In this document: positions 26,338-34,991 of the stretch, in pieces
Layout: the number at the start of each line of letters is the position of its first letter
Position numbering within the stretch: the first letter of the stretch is position 1
DNA from: Ancylobacter defluvii
Lineage (GTDB): Bacteria; Pseudomonadota; Alphaproteobacteria; Rhizobiales; Xanthobacteraceae
Direction: 5' to 3'
DNA: 64,000 nt
Assembly: GCF_018390605.1 (NCBI RefSeq)
Contig: NZ_JAHBGD010000005.1
Location: 496,001 to 560,000 of the forward strand
Program-made: the position numbers and the translations under genes
The notes under the pieces: generated by a model
Database searches by the model: none
What the model was told of the DNA's origin: nothing
Seen by the model: only the letters and a program-made list of their open reading frames with translations

Positions 26338-27393
26338 ATGACCGACAGCCAGACCATCCGCGCCGCGGCGGTGCAGATCGCGCCGGACCTGACCTCCCGC
26401 GCCGGCACCATGGAGAAGGTGCTGAACGCCGTCGCGGAGGCGGCGGGCAAGGGGGTGCAGCTCCTGGTGTTCCCGGAGACCTTCGTCCCCTGGTACCCGT
26501 ATTTCTCCTTCGTGCTGCCGCCGGTGCTTTCCGGCCGCGAGCATCTGCGGCTCTACGATCAGGCCGTCACCGTGCCCGGCGCCGAGACCGAGGCGATGGC
26601 CGCCGCCGCCCGCCGCCATGGCATGGTGATCGTGCTCGGCATCAACGAGCGCGATCACGGCTCGCTCTACAACGCCCAGCTGATCTTCGACGCCGACGGC
26701 ACGCTCAAGCTCAAGCGCCGCAAGCTCACCCCGACCTTCCACGAGCGGATGATCTGGGGGCAGGGCGATGGCGCCGGGTTGAAGGTGGTGGACACCGCCG
26801 CCGGCCGGGTCGGCGCGTTGGCCTGCTGGGAGCACTACAACCCGCTCGCCCGCTACGCGCTGATGGCGCAGCACGAGGAAATCCACGTCGCGCAGTTCCC
26901 CGGCTCGCTGGTGGGGCCGATCTTCGCCGAGCAGATCGAGGTGACGATCCGCCACCACGCGCTGGAGAGCGGCTGCTTCGTGGTCAATGCCACCGGCTGG
27001 CTCACCGAGGAGCAGATCGCCTCGGTGACGCCGGATACGGGCCTCCAGAACGCCCTGCGCGGCGGCTGCATGACCGCCATCATCGGGCCCGAGGGACGGC
27101 ACGTGGTGCCGCCGCTGACCGAAGGCGAGGGCATTCTCGTCGCCGATCTCGACCTCGGCCTCATCACCAAGCGCAAGCGGATGATGGATTCGGTCGGCCA
27201 TTACGCGCGGCCGGAGCTCATGCACCTCGTGCTCGATGCCCGCCCCGCCCAGCCGCTGCACCTCAACGCCCCCCTCAGCCGTCCAACCGAAGCCGGGAGC
27301 CTCTTCGATGGAGAACGCAACGAACCTGCCGCAGGATTTGCCGACGGAATTGTTGATCAGCGAACTGCAATCCTTCGGCGCGCGGCTGTCTGA
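26338..27393 (+). CDS. nitC: Nit1 nitrilase NitC
   Basis: A 351-residue carbon-nitrogen hydrolase with the catalytic triad Glu47 (FPETFVPW), Lys129 ([11 protein letters not shown]) and Cys163 ([10 protein letters not shown]). The CWEHYNPL and IHVAQFPGS motifs mark true nitrilases (nitrile to acid plus ammonia) of the Nit1/sll0784 subfamily. In cyanide-assimilating Pseudomonas the equivalent NitC is required for growth on cyanide. RBS CGAGGAGCGAC precedes ATG 26338. Its last 29 residues, after LHLNA, look unlike the family and run 86 nt into nitD, so the original stop may have been lost. Confidence 0.93.
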   Translation: MTDSQTIRAAAVQIAPDLTSRAGTMEKVLNAVAEAAGKGVQLLVFPETFVPWYPYFSFVLPPVLSGREHLRLYDQAVTVPGAETEAMAAAARRHGMVIVLGINERDHGSLYNAQLIFDADGTLKLKRRKLTPTFHERMIWGQGDGAGLKVVDTAAGRVGALACWEHYNPLARYALMAQHEEIHVAQFPGSLVGPIFAEQIEVTIRHHALESGCFVVNATGWLTEEQIASVTPDTGLQNALRGGCMTAIIGPEGRHVVPPLTEGEGILVADLDLGLITKRKRMMDSVGHYARPELMHLVLDARPAQPLHLNAPLSRPTEAGSLFDGERNEPAAGFADGIVDQRTAILRRAAV

Positions 27394-28438
27394 CCCCAAG
27401 GCGGGGGTGGAGAGCCGGCGCGGCGGGGCGGGCCCCTCCGACCACAAGGCGCTGACGCTGGACGGCATGACGGTGATGGTCCCCGTCCACACCGCCCCGG
27501 CCTTCGACAGTCCCTATGTCGTCGAGAAGCCGGACGCCGCCGGCCGCAGCCAGATCATCCGCGACGGCCGCAAGGTCGGCGAGGTGAGCTTCCCGGCGCG
27601 GCCGCGCTTCTACGACCTCACTACCGCCGACGGCATTCCCTACAACAAGATCGCCGTGCTGCACGGGCGCGACGTGCTGGCGACGACGGTGCTGCAGACC
27701 TGCATCCGCTACCAGAGCCGCACCAAGACCTGCCAGTTCTGCTCCATCGGCCAGTCGCTGGCGGCCGGGCGCACCATCGCCCACAAGACGCCTGAGCAGC
27801 TCGCCGAGGTGGCGAAGGCCGCCGTCGAACTCGACGGCGTGAAGCACATGGTGATGACCACCGGCACGCCGAAAGGCGATGATCGCGGCTGCGCCATCCT
27901 CACCGAGAGCGTGCGGGCGGTGAAGGCGGCGGTCGACCTGCCGGTGCAGGTGCAGAGCGAGCCGCCGGAAGATTTCGGCTGGTTCCAGCGGCTGAAGGAT
28001 GCTGGCGCCGACGCGCTCGGCATGCATCTGGAAGCCGTCACCCCGGAGGTGCGCCAGCGCATCATGCCGGGCAAGGCGCAGGTGTCGGTCGAGACATACA
28101 TGCAGGCGTTTGCCGCCTCGGTGCCGGTGTTCGGCCGCGGGCAGGTCTCCACCTATATCCTCGCCGGGCTCGGCGACACGCCGGAGGCGATCCTGTCGAT
28201 CAGCGAGAAGCTGATCGCGCTCGGCGTCTATCCGTTCGTGGTGCCGTTCGTGCCGATCTCCGGCACGCCTTTGGAGAGCCACCCGACGCCGTCCTCCACC
28301 TTCATGGGCTCCATCCTGGCGCCGTTGTCGAAGATGCTGGTCGAGGGCGGGCTGAAGTCCACCGACATCAAGGCCGGCTGCGGCCGCTGCGGCGCCTGCT
28401 CGGCGCTCGCCACCTATGAGCGGAGGCTGGCGCCATGA
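27308..28438 (+). CDS. nitD: Nit1C radical SAM protein NitD (MSMEG_0568 family)
   Basis: A 376-residue radical SAM enzyme (TIGR04043 type). The cluster-binding cysteines have the unusual spacing Cys132-x9-Cys142-x2-Cys145 ([16 protein letters not shown]) rather than CX3CX2C. A second set, Cys358-x2-Cys361-x2-Cys364 ([10 protein letters not shown]), lies at the C-terminus and could hold an auxiliary iron-sulfur cluster. Other parts are [26 protein letters not shown] and [12 protein letters not shown]. The reaction is not known. The start at ATG 27308 lies inside nitC, and the conserved part starts by about 27346, so overlap is real. It overlaps nitE by 4 nt. Confidence 0.88.
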   Translation: MENATNLPQDLPTELLISELQSFGARLSDPKAGVESRRGGAGPSDHKALTLDGMTVMVPVHTAPAFDSPYVVEKPDAAGRSQIIRDGRKVGEVSFPARPRFYDLTTADGIPYNKIAVLHGRDVLATTVLQTCIRYQSRTKTCQFCSIGQSLAAGRTIAHKTPEQLAEVAKAAVELDGVKHMVMTTGTPKGDDRGCAILTESVRAVKAAVDLPVQVQSEPPEDFGWFQRLKDAGADALGMHLEAVTPEVRQRIMPGKAQVSVETYMQAFAASVPVFGRGQVSTYILAGLGDTPEAILSISEKLIALGVYPFVVPFVPISGTPLESHPTPSSTFMGSILAPLSKMLVEGGLKSTDIKAGCGRCGACSALATYERRLAP

Positions 28439-28989
28439 TCATCGACGGCGGCGTTCCGTTCCCGCAGCCCTTCCTCGCCAGCGCCTATCAGGTGAAATTC
28501 GCCGCCTCGCGCTGGGAGCGCGAAGGGGCCCATGCGCTGCGCCGCGCGGTGTTCTGCGATGAGCAGGCCTTGTTCAAAGGCGATGACCGCGACCGGGTGG
28601 ATGACTACGCCATTCCCATCGTGGCGCTGGCCATGCTCGGCGTGGCGGCCGACCGGGTGGTCGGCACGGTGCGCATCCATGAGGAGGCGCCGGGCCTGTG
28701 GTGGGGCTCGCGGCTGGCGGTGGATGCCGAGTATCGCAGCGTCGGTGCCTTGGGCGCGACGCTGATCAGGCTCGCCGTCTCCTCGGCCCACGCCATGGGG
28801 TGCACCACCTTCCTCGCCCATGTGCAGGAGCAGAACGCGTTGCTGTTCCGCCGGTTGCACTGGCGCATCGTCGAGGAGGTCGAGCTGCACGGCCGCAAGC
28901 ATTTCCGCATGCAGGCCGACCTCGCGCATTACCCGCCCTGCTTCTCGCCGGAATGGGGCTTCACCGCCCTGCCACGAAAGGCGGCCTGA
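28435..28989 (+). CDS. nitE: Nit1C GNAT acetyltransferase NitE (MSMEG_0567 family)
   Basis: A 184-residue GNAT protein (TIGR04045 type) whose ATG overlaps the nitD stop (ATGA). The core is seen in WEREGAHALRRAVFCDEQALF, VGTVRIHEEAPGLWWGSRLAV and RSVGALGATLIRLAVSSAHAMG, the last being the acetyl-CoA binding helix. It ends with a stretch containing HYPPCFSPEW. The acceptor of the acyl group is unknown; in the cluster it probably modifies the product of the nitrilase or radical SAM steps. Translational coupling keeps it in step with nitD. Confidence 0.87.
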   Translation: MIIDGGVPFPQPFLASAYQVKFAASRWEREGAHALRRAVFCDEQALFKGDDRDRVDDYAIPIVALAMLGVAADRVVGTVRIHEEAPGLWWGSRLAVDAEYRSVGALGATLIRLAVSSAHAMGCTTFLAHVQEQNALLFRRLHWRIVEEVELHGRKHFRMQADLAHYPPCFSPEWGFTALPRKAA

Positions 28990-28990
28990 G

Positions 28991-29971
28991 ATGGATGCGA
29001 GCGCCTTCGCCACCCTCGTCGACGAACTCCGCGCCAATGCCGGCCTCGCCGCCAAGGCCGAGATCGGCGACGTCGCCGCCCGTCTCGGGCTTTCGGGCGC
29101 TCGCGTGCCGGTCGGCGACGACTGCGCGGCCATCCCGGATGGCGACGGGCATCTGCTGTTCGCCATCGAGGGCTTCATCAACGGCTTCGTGGCGGCGGAC
29201 CCGTGGTTCGCCGGCTGGTGCGGGGTGATGGTCAACCTCTCCGACATCGCCGCCATGGGCGGGCGCCCGCTGGCGGTGGTGGATGCGGTGTGGGCCAAGG
29301 ACGCGGACAACGCGGCGGCGGTGCTCGACGGCATGCGGGCGGCGTCGGAGGCTTACGGCGTGCCGATCGTCGGCGGCCATTCCAATCTGCACACCACACA
29401 GGAGCAATTGGCCGTGGCGGTGCTCGGCCGCGCCGGCAAGTGCCTGCTCACCAGCTTCGACGCCCGCCCGGGCGAGGTGCTGATCGCCGCCATCGACCAG
29501 CGCGGCGGCTGGCGCGAGCCGTTCGACAACTGGCAGGCGGCATTGGCCGTCCCGCCGGAGCGCCTGCGCGCCGACCTCGCGCTGCTGCCGGAAATCGCCG
29601 AGCGCGGCCTGTCCCGCGCCGCCAAGGACATCAGCCAGGCCGGCCTCGTCGGCACGGCGGTGATGCTGGCGGAATGCTCGGATGTCGCCATCGATATCGA
29701 CCTCGACGCCATCCCGCTGCCGCAAGGCGTCGAGCTGGCGCGCTGGCTCAGGAGCTTCCCCAGCTTCGGCTTCCTGCTGACGGCGGCGCCGGAAGAGGCG
29801 GACGCCGTCCTCGCGCTGTTCGCCGCCCGCGACATCGCCGCCGCCGCCATCGGCACCGTCTCGGCCGGCCATGCGGTGAGCGTGGCGAGCGGCCCGCATC
29901 GCGCGCTCATCCGCGACTACGCCGCCGAACGGTTGATGGGGCTCGGCGCGAAGCAGGAGGAGATGGCGTGA
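28991..29971 (+). CDS. nitF: Nit1C AIR synthase-related protein NitF (sll0787 family)
   Basis: A 326-residue PurM/AIR-synthase-like protein (TIGR04049 type), 1 nt after the nitE stop. The N-terminal ATP-binding half has VPVGDDCAAIPDGDG, VNLSDIAAMGGRPLAVVDAVW and IVGGHSNLHTT; the C-terminal half has KDISQAGLVGTAVMLAE. Members of this superfamily (PurM, HypE, SelD, ThiL) use ATP to activate an amide, a carbamoyl or selenide group. HypE dehydrates a carbamoyl group to a nitrile, so a nitrile-related role here is attractive but inference. The TGATG overlap couples it to the glycosyltransferase. Confidence 0.87.
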   Translation: MDASAFATLVDELRANAGLAAKAEIGDVAARLGLSGARVPVGDDCAAIPDGDGHLLFAIEGFINGFVAADPWFAGWCGVMVNLSDIAAMGGRPLAVVDAVWAKDADNAAAVLDGMRAASEAYGVPIVGGHSNLHTTQEQLAVAVLGRAGKCLLTSFDARPGEVLIAAIDQRGGWREPFDNWQAALAVPPERLRADLALLPEIAERGLSRAAKDISQAGLVGTAVMLAECSDVAIDIDLDAIPLPQGVELARWLRSFPSFGFLLTAAPEEADAVLALFAARDIAAAAIGTVSAGHAVSVASGPHRALIRDYAAERLMGLGAKQEEMA

Positions 29972-31161
29972 TGGCTTCCTCCCTGCGCATCGCCGTGCTC
30001 TCCCACTCGACCAATCCGCGCGGCGGCGTCGTGCATGCGATGCAGCTGTGCGAGGCGCTGGCCGATCTCGGCCACCGGCCGGTGCTGCACGCCCCCGACT
30101 TCACGGGCGCCGGCTTCTTCCGCCCGCCGCGCTGCGAGGCGGTGGCCTTCAAGGTCGGCCCGGCACCGGCCGGCATGACCGAGATGGTCGAGCAGCGCAT
30201 CGCCGATTATGTCGCCCATTTCGAGGCGGCGGGAACCGACGGCTTCGATCTGTTCCACGCCCATGACGGCATCTCCGGCAATGCGCTGGCGACGCTGAAG
30301 GCGCACGGCCGCATCCCCGGCTTCATCCGCACCGTGCACCACATCGATGCATTCGCCGATCCGCGCCTCGCCGCCTTGCAGGAGCGCGCCATCCGCGCGG
30401 CGGATGGCTGGCTCACGGTGAGCCGCAAGTGGCAGGTGCATCTCGCCGAGGCCTATGGCCTCAAGGCCGAGCTTTCCGGCAACGGCGTCGACGGCGCCCG
30501 CTTCCGCCCGCAGCCGGATGGCGGGGAGGGCGCGTTGCGGGAAAGTCTCGGCCTCGGCGCCGGCCCGGCCTTCCTCGCGGTGGGCGGCATCGAGGCCCGC
30601 AAGAACACCCTGCGCATCCTCGACGCCTTCCTGCAATTGCGCGCCCTGCGCCCGGATGCCGAGCTCATCGTCGCCGGCGGCGCCTCGCTGCTCGACCACA
30701 GCGCCTATCGGGAGGAGTTCGCCGCCCGGCTGGCCCATGGTACCGGCATCCATGGCGGCGGCATCCACGGCGGTCATGGCGTCCACATCACCGGGCCGCT
30801 CGCCGATGCCGACATGGCCCGGCTTTACCGGCTCGCCGACGCGCTGGTGTTCGCCTCGGTGAAGGAGGGCTTCGGCCTGTGCGTGCTGGAGGCGATGGCC
30901 TGCGGCGTGCCGGTCATCGTCTCGCATATCGCGCCCTTCACCGAATATCTCGCCGAGGACGAGGCGATCTGGTGCGACCCCCACCGCCCGGCCTCCATCG
31001 CCGACGCCATGGCGCTCGCGCTGCGGCCGGGCGTCCGCGAGGTGTTCGCCCCGCGCGGCCTCAAAGTCGCCGCCCGCCACGACTGGACGCGCGTCGCCCG
31101 CGCGCATCTGCCCCTCTACACCCGCCTCGCGGAAATCGCCCGGAGATCGCTCCATGCCTGA
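29971..31161 (+). CDS. Nit1C-associated glycosyltransferase (MSMEG_0565 family)
   Basis: A 396-residue GT4-type glycosyltransferase (TIGR04047 type). The N-terminal Rossmann half starts SLRIAVLSHSTNPRGGVVHA and holds FDLFHAHDGIS; the C-terminal half has FLAVGGIEARKNTLRILDAF and the sugar-nucleotide site KEGFGLCVLEAMACGVPVI (Glu-x7-Glu). A Gly/His run (GIHGGGIHGGHGVH) around residues 250-265 looks like a repeat expansion. It should glycosylate a small molecule or lipid made by the cluster; donor and acceptor are unknown. It overlaps both nitF (1 nt) and nitG (8 nt). Confidence 0.86.
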   Translation: MASSLRIAVLSHSTNPRGGVVHAMQLCEALADLGHRPVLHAPDFTGAGFFRPPRCEAVAFKVGPAPAGMTEMVEQRIADYVAHFEAAGTDGFDLFHAHDGISGNALATLKAHGRIPGFIRTVHHIDAFADPRLAALQERAIRAADGWLTVSRKWQVHLAEAYGLKAELSGNGVDGARFRPQPDGGEGALRESLGLGAGPAFLAVGGIEARKNTLRILDAFLQLRALRPDAELIVAGGASLLDHSAYREEFAARLAHGTGIHGGGIHGGHGVHITGPLADADMARLYRLADALVFASVKEGFGLCVLEAMACGVPVIVSHIAPFTEYLAEDEAIWCDPHRPASIADAMALALRPGVREVFAPRGLKVAARHDWTRVARAHLPLYTRLAEIARRSLHA

Positions 31162-31471
31162 GATGAGGTTCCGCATTGCCTGGCCCGACGGCGCGACGGA
31201 GGAGTGCTACTCGCCCTCGCTGGTCATCCGCGATCATTTCGAGGAGGGCGAGGTCTATCCGCTGGCCGAGTTCATGGCCCGCGCCCGCATCGCGCTCACC
31301 GTCGCCTCGGAACGCGTGGCCGCCCGTTACGGCCATCCCTGTTCGCTGGCGCTCGGCCAGCTGGCGCGGCTGGAGAGCCGCGCCACGACATTCGCCGATC
31401 AGCCGCAGGCGAAAGTCGCCTGCCTCCAATTCCTGCTTCCCCAAGGATTTGCCGAAGGATCCGCCCGATGA
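31154..31471 (+). CDS. nitG: Nit1C protein NitG (MSMEG_0570 family)
   Basis: A 105-residue protein of the MSMEG_0570 nitrogen starvation response family (TIGR04042). It has the N-terminal strand MRFRIAWPDGATEECYSPSLV, then EEGEVYPLAEFMARARIALTVASERV and the SLALGQLARL helix. It has no catalytic motif, signal or membrane segment, and could be a binding or accessory protein for a cluster enzyme. The start overlaps the glycosyltransferase by 8 nt and the stop overlaps nitH by 4 nt. The family function is unknown. Confidence 0.85.
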   Translation: MPEMRFRIAWPDGATEECYSPSLVIRDHFEEGEVYPLAEFMARARIALTVASERVAARYGHPCSLALGQLARLESRATTFADQPQAKVACLQFLLPQGFAEGSAR

Positions 31472-32742
31472 CTTCCCGCACCGCGCAGAACGGCGGCCAT
31501 TACGGCGCCATCGTCGTTGGCGGCGGACAGGCCGGCCTGTCCGCCAGCTTCCATCTCTCCCGCGCCGGCATCGATCATCTCGTCGTCGAGAAGAAGACCG
31601 CCATGCACAAATGGCGCGACGAGCGCTGGGACGCCTTCTGCCTCGTCACCCCCAACTGGCAGTGCCAGCTTCCCGGCCATCCCTATGATGGCGACGACCC
31701 CAACGGCTTCATGGTGAAGCACGAGATCCTCGGCTATCTCGACCGCTTCAAGGCCAAGGTGAAGCCGCCGATCCTGGAGCACACCGCCGTCACCGCGGTG
31801 GAGCGGCACGCCGCCGGCTTTCGCGTCGAGACCTCGGCCGGCAGCTTCACCGCCGATGCGGTGATCCTCGCCACCAGCCTCTATGGCACGCCCTCCACCC
31901 CCCGCGCCGCCGAGCGGCTGCCGGACGACATCCTCCAGCTGCACACCGTCGACTACCGCAGTGCCGAGGCACTGCCGCCGGGCGCGGTGATGGTGGTCGG
32001 CTCCGGCCAGTCCGGGGCGCAGATCGCCGAAGATCTGCACCTCGCCGGCCGCAAGGTGCACCTCGCCACCGGCAATGCGCCGCGCTGCGCCCGCTTCTAT
32101 CGCGGCCGCGAAGTGGTGGACTGGCTGTGGGACATCGGCCAGTACAACATCACCATCGCCGATGACGGCATGGGCAAGAAGCGCCACGACACCAACCATT
32201 ATCTCACCGGCCGCGACGGTGGCCGCGACATCGACCTGCGCCGCTTCGCGCAGGACGGCATGGCGCTCTATGGCCGGGTGAAGGGTGTCTCCGGTGGCCG
32301 CATGCTGTTCGAGGCGGACCTGACGAGCAATCTCGATGCCGCCGACCGCGTCTATAACGGCATCAACGCGCTGATCGACCGTCACATTGCGGAGAAGGGC
32401 ATCGAGGCGCCGCCGCCTTCCGTCTATGTCCCGCTCTGGGAGCCGGCCGAGGAGCCGGCCGAGCTCGATCTCGCGGCGGCCGGCATCACCAGCGTGATCT
32501 GGGCCACCGGCTTCCGGCCGGACTGGTCCTTCGTCGGCCTGCCGATCTTCGACGGCACCGGCTATCCGGTGCAGCGGCGCGGCGTCACTGCCGTGCCGGG
32601 GCTCTATGTGCTCGGCCTGCCCTGGCTGTGGACCTGGGGGTCCGGCCGCTTCCTCGGCGTCGCCGCCGATGCCGAGCATGTGGTGGAGCATTTAACCGCC
32701 GCCGTCGCCGCGCCGCGGCAACTCATGGCGCAGGCGGGGTAG
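31468..32742 (+). CDS. nitH: Nit1C flavin-dependent oxidoreductase NitH (MSMEG_0569 family)
   Basis: A 424-residue flavoprotein monooxygenase-like enzyme (TIGR04046 type). The FAD motif VVGGGQAG is at about residues 17-24, a second dinucleotide motif VVGSGQSG near 175-183 should bind NAD(P)H, and the ATGFRPDW element near 340 is typical of flavin-containing monooxygenases. WRDERWDAFCLVTPNW lies near the active site. It probably oxygenates nitrogen or carbon on the cluster substrate. In the cyanide-assimilation model this enzyme could act on cyanide or a cyanide adduct. ATG 31468 overlaps nitG. Confidence 0.88.
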   Translation: MTSRTAQNGGHYGAIVVGGGQAGLSASFHLSRAGIDHLVVEKKTAMHKWRDERWDAFCLVTPNWQCQLPGHPYDGDDPNGFMVKHEILGYLDRFKAKVKPPILEHTAVTAVERHAAGFRVETSAGSFTADAVILATSLYGTPSTPRAAERLPDDILQLHTVDYRSAEALPPGAVMVVGSGQSGAQIAEDLHLAGRKVHLATGNAPRCARFYRGREVVDWLWDIGQYNITIADDGMGKKRHDTNHYLTGRDGGRDIDLRRFAQDGMALYGRVKGVSGGRMLFEADLTSNLDAADRVYNGINALIDRHIAEKGIEAPPPSVYVPLWEPAEEPAELDLAAAGITSVIWATGFRPDWSFVGLPIFDGTGYPVQRRGVTAVPGLYVLGLPWLWTWGSGRFLGVAADAEHVVEHLTAAVAAPRQLMAQAG

Positions 32743-32746
32743 CGCC

Positions 32747-33586
32747 ATGAGCCTCGTCGCCCCCTCGCATCGCCTCGTCATGGAACCGGCCTGGGAGACG
32801 GTGGTGCGGCTCGGCATGCCGCATCTGGTGCCGCAGGGCCTGTCGGAGAGCTGGCTGCTGAAGCAGCTCGGCGACGTGCACTGGCAGTTGCTCGCCGCCC
32901 GCATCGGACGCCCCGCTTCGGCGGTGGAGGATTGGGAGGGCAACCGCGTCTACGCCGCCTTCCGCCAGCTCCGCCTGGAGGCGGCGCGCCTCGATCTGGC
33001 GCGCGAGGATGATGGGCTGGTCATCCGCTCCTGTCTGTGGCGGCTGACGCGCACCCAGCTGATCAGCCAGCACGCGCTGGAGATCGGCGGTGAGGCCGCC
33101 GGGTTGGTGACGCTGGTCTCGGCCTTCATCCGTCGCGAGGGCGGCTCGAACCGCCGCGTCTGCCGGGTCGAGGTGCCCGGCCTCACCGAGCTGCCTTTTT
33201 GGGGACAGCTCCAGCCGGAGGTGCCGCCGCTCGCCGAGGCGCCGGGGCCGGCGGAGGCGTTCAGCTTCACGCCCTGCCCGCCGGAGGATTTCAACGGCGC
33301 CGGCTTCCTGTATTTCCCGGCCTATGTCGCCATCGCCGAGCGCGCGCTGCACGCGACGCGGTGGAAGGCGGCGGCGGACACGCCGGTGCGCGAGCGGACG
33401 GTACGCTTCCACGCCAATCTCGATGCCGGCGACCGCATAGATGTCGCCACCTGCCTGCTTCCCACGGCGACAGGCGAGGCGCGCATCGCCTCGGCGCTGC
33501 GCCGGGCCTCCGACGGGGTGCTGATGGCGGAGATCGTCACTCTTCGCCATGGCGAGGCCGCGGGCGCTCCGCTACAAGCCGTCTAG
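32747..33586 (+). CDS. LnmK/Pnap_2097-like biosynthetic protein
   Basis: A 279-residue protein starting 4 nt after nitH. The N-terminal block LSESWLLKQLGDVHWQLLA and the later FNGAGFLYFPAYVAIAERA match the LnmK-type double-hotdog family (Pnap_2097 type), in which LnmK is a bifunctional acyl-CoA acyltransferase/decarboxylase in polyketide assembly. Pnap_2097-like genes occur next to Nit1 clusters. Here it would handle an acyl-CoA or acyl carrier intermediate. The assignment rests on these motifs only; a wider hotdog thioesterase is the alternative. Confidence 0.65.
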   Translation: MSLVAPSHRLVMEPAWETVVRLGMPHLVPQGLSESWLLKQLGDVHWQLLAARIGRPASAVEDWEGNRVYAAFRQLRLEAARLDLAREDDGLVIRSCLWRLTRTQLISQHALEIGGEAAGLVTLVSAFIRREGGSNRRVCRVEVPGLTELPFWGQLQPEVPPLAEAPGPAEAFSFTPCPPEDFNGAGFLYFPAYVAIAERALHATRWKAAADTPVRERTVRFHANLDAGDRIDVATCLLPTATGEARIASALRRASDGVLMAEIVTLRHGEAAGAPLQAV

Positions 33587-33631
33587 GCTAGGTGCCGCGG
33601 CCCGGCCGGAAGCCGTGTGGGGGAGGGGGCG

Positions 33632-34024
33632 ATGTTCTCGCATATGCGTGTCGGCGTGAGCGATTATGAGCGCGCCTTGGCCTTCTATGCGCCGCTGATG
33701 GCGCTGCTCGGGCTCGATCTCAAATTCGCCGAGCCGGAGAACCACTGGGCCGGCTGGAAGCCGCCGGACGCCGACCGGCCGCTTTTCCTCATCGGCCGGC
33801 CGTTCGACGGCGCGCACGAGGCCGGCAACGGCCAGATGATCGCCTTCCTCGCCCCGAACCGGGCGCTGGTCGACCGCTGGCACGCGCTGGCGCTGGCCGG
33901 CGGCGGCACCGATGCCGGCGCGCCCGGCCTGCGCCCGCACTATCACCCGCATTATTACGGCGCTTATGTCCGCGATCTGGACGGCAACAAGCTATGCGTC
34001 TGCTGCCACGCGCCGGAAGGGTAG
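33632..34024 (+). CDS. VOC superfamily (glyoxalase-like) protein
   Basis: A 130-residue vicinal oxygen chelate protein. The first half reads MFSHMRVGVSDYERALAFYAPL and the second half ends HYYGAYVRDLDGNKLCVCCH, with His-rich HYHPHYYGAY in between. A pair of such proteins forms a metal site (His/Glu) used for isomerase, dioxygenase or resistance chemistry; substrate unknown. ATG 33632 has GGGAGGGGG upstream and begins the fold. It lies 45 nt after the last nit gene in the same direction, so it may read through from that operon. It is convergent with lpxXL. Confidence 0.8.
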   Translation: MFSHMRVGVSDYERALAFYAPLMALLGLDLKFAEPENHWAGWKPPDADRPLFLIGRPFDGAHEAGNGQMIAFLAPNRALVDRWHALALAGGGTDAGAPGLRPHYHPHYYGAYVRDLDGNKLCVCCHAPEG

Positions 34025-34051
34025 GGCGCGGGGCGAAGCCAGGCCCGGCGC

Positions 34052-34960
34052 TCAGGCTTCCCGCCAGCGGCGATAGAACCAGGTCCACTGCGCGGGGTGC
34101 TCGCGCACCCAGCCTTCCACCACCGAGGTGATCGCCTGCATCGAGGCATCGACGTCGATCTTGCCGCTGGCGTCGCGCGGCAGGTCGAGCGGCGGCGTGC
34201 AGGCGATGCGGAAGCGTCCGCCGGGCAGGCGGATCACCCGCACCCCGTGCACCGGGCATTCATAGAGCCGTGCCAGCCGGGCGATGGTCGGGTTGGCGGT
34301 GCAGGGATGGCCGAAGAACTCCACCGTCGGCCCGCCGCGCCGGTCCTGGTCGACGAGGATGCCGAGATGCTTGCCCTGGTCGAGCACGGTGGCGAGCTCG
34401 AACACCGCCACATGCGAGGCGGCCACCAGATTGCCCATCACCTTGGCGCGCTGGTTCAGCAGCAGCCCGGCGAGGAAGTCGTTGTCCGGCGGCCGGAACA
34501 GCACCGCGCTGTCCAGCCCCTGCGCCGCGGCGGCGATGGCCGGCAGCTCCCAATTGGCGAGATGCGCGGTGAAGATCAGCGCCGGCTTGCCATCGGTGCG
34601 CATGGCGATGAACTGCGTCGCGCCCGATACCTCGATCCGGCTCTTGGCCGGCTCCCACATGTTGAACTGCCAGATGTGGTCGAGATGCACGAACTCGCCG
34701 GCGACGCGGCCCATATTGTCCCACATGCCGCGGGCGATGGCCTCGCGCTCGGCCTCGCTCTTCTCCGGGAAGGCGCGCCTGAGGTTGCGCAGCGCGCGCT
34801 GGTGCACGGAGGTGCGCGGGCCGATCAGCTTGGCCCAGAAGGCGCCGGCCTCGGCCGCCCGCTCGGCGCTGACCGCGCGCAGCATGCGGATCAGCGCCCA
34901 CACCGTGCCGGAGAGCACGGTGTCGCGCAGCCGCTTGTACCAGGGCAGGGAAATGCTCAC
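34052..34960 (-). CDS. lpxXL: Lipid A very-long-chain acyltransferase
   Basis: A 302-residue LpxL/HtrB-type late acyltransferase. An N-terminal membrane segment precedes the catalytic motif H-x4-E (His133-Glu138 in TAHLANWE), and RPPDN, IGPRTSVHQRALRNLRRAFP and DQDRRGG follow, all family marks. Located at the end of the acpXL cluster, it is LpxXL, which moves the very-long-chain acyl group from AcpXL onto lipid A at the inner membrane. It is the last gene of the minus-strand operon, 31 nt after the dehydrogenase. Confidence 0.92.
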   Translation of the reverse strand: MSISLPWYKRLRDTVLSGTVWALIRMLRAVSAERAAEAGAFWAKLIGPRTSVHQRALRNLRRAFPEKSEAEREAIARGMWDNMGRVAGEFVHLDHIWQFNMWEPAKSRIEVSGATQFIAMRTDGKPALIFTAHLANWELPAIAAAAQGLDSAVLFRPPDNDFLAGLLLNQRAKVMGNLVAASHVAVFELATVLDQGKHLGILVDQDRRGGPTVEFFGHPCTANPTIARLARLYECPVHGVRVIRLPGGRFRIACTPPLDLPRDASGKIDVDASMQAITSVVEGWVREHPAQWTWFYRRWREA

Positions 34961-34991
34961 AGGCCGGTTGCCACCCGCGTCTCGGAAACGA

